Source: Halovivax cerinus (lineage in GTDB: Archaea; Halobacteriota; Halobacteria; Halobacteriales; Natrialbaceae). Taken from it: DNA of 64,000 bases. Made by a program: the position numbers and the translations under genes. The DNA lies in the NCBI RefSeq assembly GCF_024498195.1, contig NZ_CP101824.1, positions 2,480,001-2,544,000 of the forward strand, read 5' to 3'. The notes under the pieces were generated by a model. The model did no database searches. It had not been told where the DNA came from and was given only the letters and a program-made list of their open reading frames with translations. This document shows positions 58,225 to 64,000 of the stretch, one piece after another (position 1 is the stretch's first letter; each line of letters opens with the position of its first letter).

Positions 58225-60369
58225 ATGACCGAACTACCGCTCGATGCCTACTACGACCTGACCGAACTCACCGAGGTGGCTATCTCGCCGTCCGGCCATC
58301 GGGTCGCGTTCGTCGCGACGGAGTACGACCAGTCGACGGACGAGGCGGTCTCCTCGCTGTTCGTCGTCCCCACCGACGGGACGCGAGAACCACACCGGCT
58401 CACGCAGTTCGGATCCGCCTCCGAACCCGCCTGGGGACCGGACGGCGATCGGCTGGCGTTTCTCGGCAGCCGGGACGTACCCGCCGAGCGCCGCGTCGGG
58501 TGGCAGGACCGGCCGGCGGAAGCCGATGGAGACGACGAATGCGAGGACGGGGGTACCGAGGACACCGGCGCCGACAACACGAACTCGACCGACGACGGGA
58601 AGGGGGACGAGTCCGACGAACCAACCCAGCAGGTCTGGTTGTTCGATCTCACGATGGGTGGCGACCCGCGACAGGTCACCGACCGCCAGGAGGGCGTCCA
58701 GGAGTTCGACTGGTCGCCCGACGGCGACCGACTCGTGATCGGGGCTCGTGACCCGACAGATCCGGAACGCGAGTACATAGCGCAGCGACAGGCGGGCGGA
58801 CCGATCGAGACCACCCGCCTCCAGCACAAACTCGACGGCGTCGGCTGGACGGACGACGTGACGTCGTACCTCTTCGTCGTCGACCTCGCGGACGGGAGTA
58901 CAGAACGCCTCGACGACGCGTACGCAGCCGGCGCGTTCGCCGATCTATTTGGTCTCGAACCCGCCTGGGGACCGACCGGGAAAATCGCGTTCTCGTCGTG
59001 CCGACAGGAGCGCCCGGACGACACGATGCAGCGTGACGTCTTCACGATCGAACCCGACGGCGCCGAGTGCACCTGCGTCACCGACGGCGAATACGCGAAC
59101 GCGCAACCGAACTGGCGCGAGGACGGCTCCCTCTCGTTCTTCCGGAGTCACCCGGAGGATACGTACGTACCGAGCGACGCCGTCCTGTTCGACGGGGAGT
59201 CGATCACCACGCTGACCGGAAACCTGGACCGGACGATCGCCCGGACGGCGAGCCAGCAGTGGGTCGACGAGACGCTGTACACGCTGGTCGGCGACGATTC
59301 GCGAACACGACTCGTCCGGGCGACGGCTGCCGAAGGGGCCACCCGATGTTTCAGCGCGCAGGGGGCGGGTCGTGCGCTGACGCACGTCGACGTGGCGGAC
59401 GACGGCGAAACCGCTGCGATCGTCTTCTCCGACCCGCGGGACGGTCTGGATCTGTACGCGATCGACGTCTCGGACCTCTCCGACCCGGAGAAAACCGGCG
59501 ATGACTACGGTGTCGAACCGGAATCTCTCGTTCGACTCACCGACCTCAACGCCGCCCTCCGCGAGGAGTTCTCTATGCCGGAGGTGCGTCGCATCGAGTG
59601 GGAGTCGGACGGCTGGACGATCGACGGCATCTGCTATCACGATTCCGACGTCGACCCGGAATCGGGGGACCACCCGCTCGTCGTCGCGATTCATGGCGGG
59701 CCGCTGTCGTACGACGAACCGGTTTTCAGCTTTGCCCACGCGGCGTTGACGAGTCGGGGGTACGTCGTCCTCCGGCCGAACTACCGTGGCGGGACCTCGC
59801 GGGGCGAAGCGTTCGCAGCCGAACTCTACGGAGAGTGGGGAACGACTGAGGTCGAAGACGTCGTCGCCGGCGTCGACACACTGGTGGATCGCGGCTGGGT
59901 CGACCCGGACCGCGTCTTCGGCTACGGTTTCTCCTACGGGGGTATCTCGCAGGGGTATCTCGTCACGCGGACTGACATATTTACCGCCGCTGCGCCGGAG
60001 CACGGCATCTACGATCTGATGTCGTCGTACGGGACGGCGGACAGTCACACCTGGTTCGAAGCGGAGTTCGGACTCCCGTGGGAGGAGCCGGACGCCTACG
60101 ACGAGGCGTCCGCGTTGCGGGACGTTGGCGACCTCGACACGCCGCTTCTCATCACCGCGGGCGGGCAGGACTGGCGGTGCCCGCCGACACAGTCGGAACA
60201 GCTCTACGTCGCCGCGCGCAAGCAGGGCGTCGACGCGAAACTGATCGTCTACCCCGATGAACACCACAACGTCGGCGATCCGGACCGGGCGATTCACCGC
60301 CTCACCGAGGTGCTCGAGTGGTACGAGAAACACGACCCGGCTGCCGAGCCATCCGCCGCCGACGAGTGA
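58225..60369 (+). CDS. S9-family peptidase (acylaminoacyl/dipeptidyl type)
   Basis: A 714-aa two-domain serine peptidase. The N-terminal beta-propeller (about 1-440, with repeated WSPDGDRL/WGPTGKI blades) contains an acidic insertion of about 35 residues at 98-134. The C-terminal alpha/beta-hydrolase has nucleophile S570 (GYGFSYGGIS), D649 (AGGQDWRCPP) and His 680 or 681 (DEHHNVGD). Probably cytoplasmic, as no signal is evident. ATG at 58225. Confidence 0.9.
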   Translation: MTELPLDAYYDLTELTEVAISPSGHRVAFVATEYDQSTDEAVSSLFVVPTDGTREPHRLTQFGSASEPAWGPDGDRLAFLGSRDVPAERRVGWQDRPAEADGDDECEDGGTEDTGADNTNSTDDGKGDESDEPTQQVWLFDLTMGGDPRQVTDRQEGVQEFDWSPDGDRLVIGARDPTDPEREYIAQRQAGGPIETTRLQHKLDGVGWTDDVTSYLFVVDLADGSTERLDDAYAAGAFADLFGLEPAWGPTGKIAFSSCRQERPDDTMQRDVFTIEPDGAECTCVTDGEYANAQPNWREDGSLSFFRSHPEDTYVPSDAVLFDGESITTLTGNLDRTIARTASQQWVDETLYTLVGDDSRTRLVRATAAEGATRCFSAQGAGRALTHVDVADDGETAAIVFSDPRDGLDLYAIDVSDLSDPEKTGDDYGVEPESLVRLTDLNAALREEFSMPEVRRIEWESDGWTIDGICYHDSDVDPESGDHPLVVAIHGGPLSYDEPVFSFAHAALTSRGYVVLRPNYRGGTSRGEAFAAELYGEWGTTEVEDVVAGVDTLVDRGWVDPDRVFGYGFSYGGISQGYLVTRTDIFTAAAPEHGIYDLMSSYGTADSHTWFEAEFGLPWEEPDAYDEASALRDVGDLDTPLLITAGGQDWRCPPTQSEQLYVAARKQGVDAKLIVYPDEHHNVGDPDRAIHRLTEVLEWYEKHDPAAEPSAADE

Positions 60370-60376
60370 TCGGGGG

Positions 60377-60447
60377 GTGGGTCCGGCGGTCGTGTATCGA
60401 CGGGTGCTCGGAGTGGGTCCGGCGGTCGTGTATCGACGGGTGCTCGG
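60377..60447. repeat. Two tandem copies of a 36-nt unit
   Basis: GTGGGTCCGGCGGTCGTGTA and the following bases to TGCTCGGA occur at 60377-60412 and again, almost complete, at 60413-60447, immediately after the peptidase stop. It may be a recent duplication in the gap before the MFS gene. Confidence 0.8.
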
Positions 60448-60555
60448 CTCCCCGTCCCCAGTCTCGTGTCGCCCCCGAGTATCGTCTCGCGCTCGTCCCG
60501 CCGGTTTCCAAGGCGATAAGTAGCCGCGACGGCCCCGTATAGCCGAGAACGCTCC

Positions 60556-61848
60556 ATGGCACTCTCCGCAAACGACCGCGCCATCGCCGGATTCGCGATG
60601 ACGGGTCACGGACTCGTCCACTGGTTCGAGACGTCTGTTCCGATCTTCCTGGTCGTCTGGCTCGCGGAGTTCGACGTCTCGAACGTGCTCGTCGGCCTCG
60701 TCGTCGCGCTCGGTTACGCCCCGTTCGGGATCGGTGCGCTCCCGGCGGGCATCCTCGCCGATCGATTCGGGCCGAAGACACTCGTCGTCGCCTGCCTGGC
60801 GGGGATGAGCGCGTCGTTCGTGATCCTCGGCCTCACCGGTTCGCTCGCCGGCGTGGCGGTCGGCCTCGTCTGCTGGGGCGCCGCGGCCAGCATCTATCAC
60901 CCCGCGGGCCTCTCACTCATCAGCACCGGCGTCGAGCAACGTGGTCGCGTCTTCGCCTGGCACGGCATGGCCGGGAACGCGGGCATCGCGCTCGGCCCGT
61001 TCGTCGCCGCGACGCTCATGGCGGTCGGACTTCCCTGGCAACGTGCCGCGCTCGTCCTCGCGGTTCCGGGCGTCCTCGCGGCGATCTACGGACTCACCGC
61101 GGACTTCGACTCCACCGCCGCGGTCGACGACGAGACGGACGCTGACGCCGACGAGGTACTCTCGCTCGGGGACTTGCTGACCGACTCCAGAACGCTCTTC
61201 GCGAGCGCGTTCGCCCTCGTGTTCGTCATCGTCACGTTCGAAGGGCTGTTCTACCGGGGGATGTTGACCTACCTTCCGGAGATCCTGCACGGATCCGACG
61301 CCCTCGCCGGGTTCGATCCCGGACAGACGCTCCGCGGGATCGAACCAGGTGACTACATCTACGTTGGGTTACTCGTCGTCGGTATCGTCGGCCAGTACGT
61401 CGGCGGTCGACTCACCGATCGCATCACGCCAGCGCGCGGCTTGCTCTCCTTCTTCGCCGTGCTTGCCGTCCTCGCGCTCGCGTACGTTCCGGTTCTCTCG
61501 CTCGGCGGCGGTGGTCCCACCGCCCTAGGGGCCGTGATCGCCCTCAGCGCCATCTTCGGATTCACCCTGTTCGCGATCCAGCCCTTCTACCAGGAGGCCG
61601 TCGCCGTCTACACGCCACCGGAGTCGCGCGGACTCTCCTACGGCTACACCTACCTCGGCGAGTTCGGCCTCGGTGCTGTCTCGATCGCGATCGGTGGCGT
61701 CGTCCTCGATATCTCGACGCCGACGTTCCTCGCGACGATGGCCGGGTTCGCAGTCGTCGGGGCCGGTCTGTCGGTGGTACTCGCCGTCGGCCTGGATACG
61801 ATCCTGGGCGGCGGTTCTGCGAGCAGTCCCGCGTCGGCCAACGAGTGA
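60556..61848 (+). CDS. MFS transporter
   Basis: A 430-aa major facilitator with about twelve hydrophobic helices. The helix 2-3 loop holds DRFGPKT, matching the MFS signature, and the second half repeats this with GGRLTDRITPARG. A central cytoplasmic loop (about 190-215) is acidic. Substrate unknown; the pattern is closest to sugar/drug or fosmidomycin-resistance-like carriers, but this is not firm. Confidence 0.85.
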   Translation: MALSANDRAIAGFAMTGHGLVHWFETSVPIFLVVWLAEFDVSNVLVGLVVALGYAPFGIGALPAGILADRFGPKTLVVACLAGMSASFVILGLTGSLAGVAVGLVCWGAAASIYHPAGLSLISTGVEQRGRVFAWHGMAGNAGIALGPFVAATLMAVGLPWQRAALVLAVPGVLAAIYGLTADFDSTAAVDDETDADADEVLSLGDLLTDSRTLFASAFALVFVIVTFEGLFYRGMLTYLPEILHGSDALAGFDPGQTLRGIEPGDYIYVGLLVVGIVGQYVGGRLTDRITPARGLLSFFAVLAVLALAYVPVLSLGGGGPTALGAVIALSAIFGFTLFAIQPFYQEAVAVYTPPESRGLSYGYTYLGEFGLGAVSIAIGGVVLDISTPTFLATMAGFAVVGAGLSVVLAVGLDTILGGGSASSPASANE

Positions 61849-61887
61849 CGAGCCGCCGGTCGTCGCGGAACGTGACTGTGATCGACG

Positions 61888-62202
61888 TTACTGGTCCTGG
61901 CTCCGTGCGTCGCGACCGAGGTGTTCCTCGACGGCGGCCACTTTCTCACTCGCGGATTCGTCGCTCGTCCGCTTGTCGTCGACCTTGAGAAACGTGCTGA
62001 CGCGATCGGCGTCGATCGACTCGTGAGCGGCCTCGACCGCGTCGAGCAACTCACCAATCGAGTCGGCCTCGATCGTCGTTCCCATCGGTCCCGTCTCGTA
62101 GGTCAGCCCGGTGTCGTCGATCGCCTCGATCGCTCCCGCCACGTCCTCGGCCATGCTCTCGTCGGTCGCGGGCGCGGTACTGAGAAATCCGATGACGGTC
62201 AT
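61888..62202 (-). CDS. MTH1187/UPF0045 thiamine-binding-type protein
   Basis: A 104-aa ferredoxin-like fold protein. VIGFLSTAPATDESMAEDVAGAI, TYETGPMGTTIEADSIGEL, and DRVSTFLKVDDKRT are the family's conserved blocks (MTH1187/YkoF-like). Members bind small ligands such as thiamine-type molecules. The C-terminal tail (EKVAAVEEHLGRD) is typical. ATG at 62202. Confidence 0.85.
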   Translation of the reverse strand: MTVIGFLSTAPATDESMAEDVAGAIEAIDDTGLTYETGPMGTTIEADSIGELLDAVEAAHESIDADRVSTFLKVDDKRTSDESASEKVAAVEEHLGRDARSQDQ

Positions 62203-62314
62203 ACGCGACGGTACGAACGCTCGGGCCTAAAAACAGCAGGTTCAGGTGAAACTCGGGGCCGTGTCGGCCTCACTGTCGAGACTCGGTGGCAGCCTCGCGT
62301 TCCCCACGCCCGTG

Positions 62315-62659
62315 TCAGTTCGGCCGTTCGACCTGCGGCGGCGGGTAGATGTAGATCTCGCCGTTCGCGTAGACGTAGACCTCGCACTCGAGGGCGGTAA
62401 AGGCCACGTGCCCGCCTGTGCGTTCCTCGCCGTCGGCCTTCGGGCTGAAGATGCGTTCGAGGGCGTCGGGGTCGACGCTGTCGTAGAGGGAGAACTCGCC
62501 CTGCGAGACGTCGACGTCGACGACCGCCGTCAGTCCGTGGACGATCGTGGTGAGAAGCGTCGCGCTCCCCTCGGGATCGTACTCGACCTCGAAGCGGTCG
62601 TTCGCCTCGTCGTACGTGAGCTCGCTCGTATCGGAGTTACGGGTAATTTCGGTTTGCAT
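62315..62659 (-). CDS. HalOD1 output-domain protein (second copy)
   Basis: The ATG at 62659 (MQTEITRN) or at 62686 gives 114 or 123 residues. HalOD1 landmarks: TLLTTIVHGLTAVVDVDVSQ, DSVDPDALERIFSP and paired strands HVAFTALECEVYVYANGEIYI. It parallels the protein at 40939-41232 and is a stand-alone domain as well. Role unknown. Confidence 0.8.
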   Translation of the reverse strand: MQTEITRNSDTSELTYDEANDRFEVEYDPEGSATLLTTIVHGLTAVVDVDVSQGEFSLYDSVDPDALERIFSPKADGEERTGGHVAFTALECEVYVYANGEIYIYPPPQVERPN

Positions 62660-63241
62660 TGGCGCTACGGGTCTGCGATCGCTCATCGTCCCTTACCCCA
62701 TCCGGGTACAAAAGGTAATCGGCTGTGACACGAGTCGGCTTGTGTGACGGTTCCGGCATCGGATCGGTCCGCGTTCGCTCGCTCGTTCCGCCCCAGGTTG
62801 CCGAAATCTATCGGTAGGGCCGGGAAATGACGGCATAACTCCCGATCGTCGCCTTCGAGAGGCGGCCGGACCAGGGGCGTCATCTCTCAGCGATCGTGGG
62901 TGCGTTGCGGCCAGTTCCGGGCTGGAACCGCTCCGATGTCGGGTGCGGGCGGCGGATCGGTCCCGAGTTCCGACGAAGCCTATTTTGCGGACGCGTTCGA
63001 TGACGACCCCGTTCTGAGTCCGTGGTGCCAGACGACGTCGTTCGGATGGAACCCGGGAATCGGCCCAGCGCCGCGGCGAACCGTTCGTGGTCTGGGAATG
63101 TCCTTCGTACTCCGTCGCGTTAGCATCCTTGCCACGAGACCGGAACCGGTCGAGGCGAGACGAACGTATCCGTTCGGTAGCGGAGGCGGCGGCTCGCGGC
63201 TCGCACACAAAGCATTTAAATGAATTACAATAACCGGATGT
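62660..63241. other. Intergenic region without recognised gene
   Basis: About 580 nt. The open frames here are shadow-like. Near its right end AGCATTTAAATG gives a TATA box for the lipoprotein gene, and AT content rises after 63205. Confidence 0.5.
63214..63221 (+). promoter_or_regulatory. TATA box of the right-edge lipoprotein gene
   Basis: ATTTAAAT lies 21-28 nt upstream of the ATG at 63242, in a short AT island (AAGCATTTAAATGAATTACAA). Typical of leaderless haloarchaeal transcripts. Confidence 0.6.
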
Positions 63242-64000
63242 ATGAATCGGCGAGCCGTCCTGGCCGGCCTTGCCGTCGGGCCCCTCGGCGCACTCGCCGG
63301 CTGCATGGCCGGTGGGTGTACAGCATCGACCTCCGTCTCGTTCGAGCCGGTCGACGCGGAAGCGATCGCGGCCGACGGGGCCGACGACGTCGACGACGCG
63401 CCAGCGATGATGGCTCGGCTCGCAGATCGGGTCCTCGCGGGCGAGGAGCCGACGGTCGAGACGCTGTACCGCGACCCGCTGGGCTGGCTAACGTACGTCG
63501 AACACGACGGGAGCTTTTTCGAGATCGCTGCGGAGACGATCGCGGAAGGACGCGTCTCCGGCCCCGAGTACGAACTCTCCCGCGACCGCGAGATGGACGC
63601 CGACGCGCTGGCGGACGACGCGATCGCGTTCACCGACTTGCCCCGCCACGATCGATGGCGCGTCAGCGAAACGGTGGACTACGCTATCTCCCCGGAAAAT
63701 ATACGCGGGCGTTACTCGGTCTCGTCCGTCGCCGGGTATCTCGACGAGTCCGATCAAGCGGACTCGGTGCTCGCCTCGGGCATCGAGGCGTCGGCGATCG
63801 AGGCGGGTGGCCACGTAGCCAGAATCGAACGTCTTGGCGAGGGATCGATCGATGCGCGGCGGTACCGATACGCGGCGAACCCGGTCACTGACGACGTCGA
63901 AGCGTTCGCCGACCACGTGCTCGAGCGTCGCGGGTCGACGGCGTTCGATCCGAGCGATGAGGTGCGCCAACTCCTCTCAGAGACGCAAGACGCGGGTGGA
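63242..64000 (+). CDS. Lipoprotein, cut by the right edge
   Basis: Open from the ATG at 63242 to the end of the window (at least 253 residues, no stop seen). The leader MNRRAVLAGLAVGPLGALAGC has twin Arg and a lipobox, so it should be a membrane-anchored surface protein. The mature part is acidic (VDAEAIAADGADDVDDAP) with mixed helices and strands (TAFDPSDEVRQLL). No family is recognised from this portion. Confidence 0.78.
   Translation, partial: MNRRAVLAGLAVGPLGALAGCMAGGCTASTSVSFEPVDAEAIAADGADDVDDAPAMMARLADRVLAGEEPTVETLYRDPLGWLTYVEHDGSFFEIAAETIAEGRVSGPEYELSRDREMDADALADDAIAFTDLPRHDRWRVSETVDYAISPENIRGRYSVSSVAGYLDESDQADSVLASGIEASAIEAGGHVARIERLGEGSIDARRYRYAANPVTDDVEAFADHVLERRGSTAFDPSDEVRQLLSETQDAGG

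Noticed and set aside
62900-63223. 107-codon frame in the right-hand intergenic region
   Set aside because: No family features, mixed composition, and it ends inside the promoter of the lipoprotein gene.

Overview
The window is chromosomal DNA of an extremely halophilic archaeon (class Halobacteria; genus not determined). The signs are GC-rich third codon positions, very acidic proteins, leaderless genes with TATA-like boxes about 27-35 nt upstream of the start codon, and archaeal or haloarchaeal families throughout (TFS, pelota, RqcH, Elp3, Trm5, DphB, HalOD1, bacterio-opsin-activator-type HTH, class III-signal pilin, halophile DUF4129/DUF58 cluster).

Layout. 1-4.2 kb: a possible gene start at the left edge, beta-RFAP synthase, a RecA-fold ATPase without the P-loop lysine, a ribbon-helix-helix/zinc-ribbon protein with a coupled partner, and transcription factor S. 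4.5-9.6 kb: a Tat-exported surface protein made of about sixteen 15-residue beta-roll repeats and a C-terminal S74-type chaperone domain. It is broken twice, by an in-frame TGA at 4889 and by an IS200/IS605 element (5549-7443) that carries tnpA, tnpB and a probable omega-RNA; a CARDB surface protein is coupled to its 3' end. 9.6-18.2 kb: Cas4/Dna2-type nuclease-helicase, a pilin, an AIR-synthase-like protein, a thioesterase and helicase Lhr. 18.5-21.4 kb: a four-gene operon of two DUF2589 paralogues, a helix-hairpin-helix protein and a small acidic protein, function unknown. 21.5-42.8 kb: mostly housekeeping (MBL hydrolases, pelota, the DUF4129-DUF58 membrane cluster without MoxR, RqcH, Elp3, an S1/OB/DHH protein, OsmC), then a biotin ECF transporter bioY-bioM-bioN behind a BirA-like operator, an HTH/HalOD1 pair bracketed by two (CT)13 tracts, and a CBS-HPF-like fusion.

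43.0-54.3 kb is an integrated element of about 11.3 kb with visibly lower GC. It sits at the 3' end of tRNA-Thr(CGT) between 29-bp direct repeats (43034-43062 and 54302-54330). It holds a tyrosine integrase next to the left repeat, a second integrase remnant, DNA-binding proteins, a SWIM zinc-finger protein, a membrane protein, a two-gene MBL-hydrolase/membrane module, and a 1238-aa single-polypeptide restriction-methylation enzyme. No replication, conjugation or virion gene is recognisable, so its main visible cargo looks like defence.

54.5-64 kb returns to the chromosome: Trm5, a Rieske protein, a Cys-rich copper-binding-type bundle, RidA, diphthine synthase, an S9 peptidase, an MFS transporter, an MTH1187-type protein, a second HalOD1 protein and a lipoprotein cut by the right edge. 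Several genes belong to translation and its quality control (pelota and RqcH for ribosome rescue; Elp3, Trm5 and DphB for tRNA and EF2 modification), but they form no single operon.
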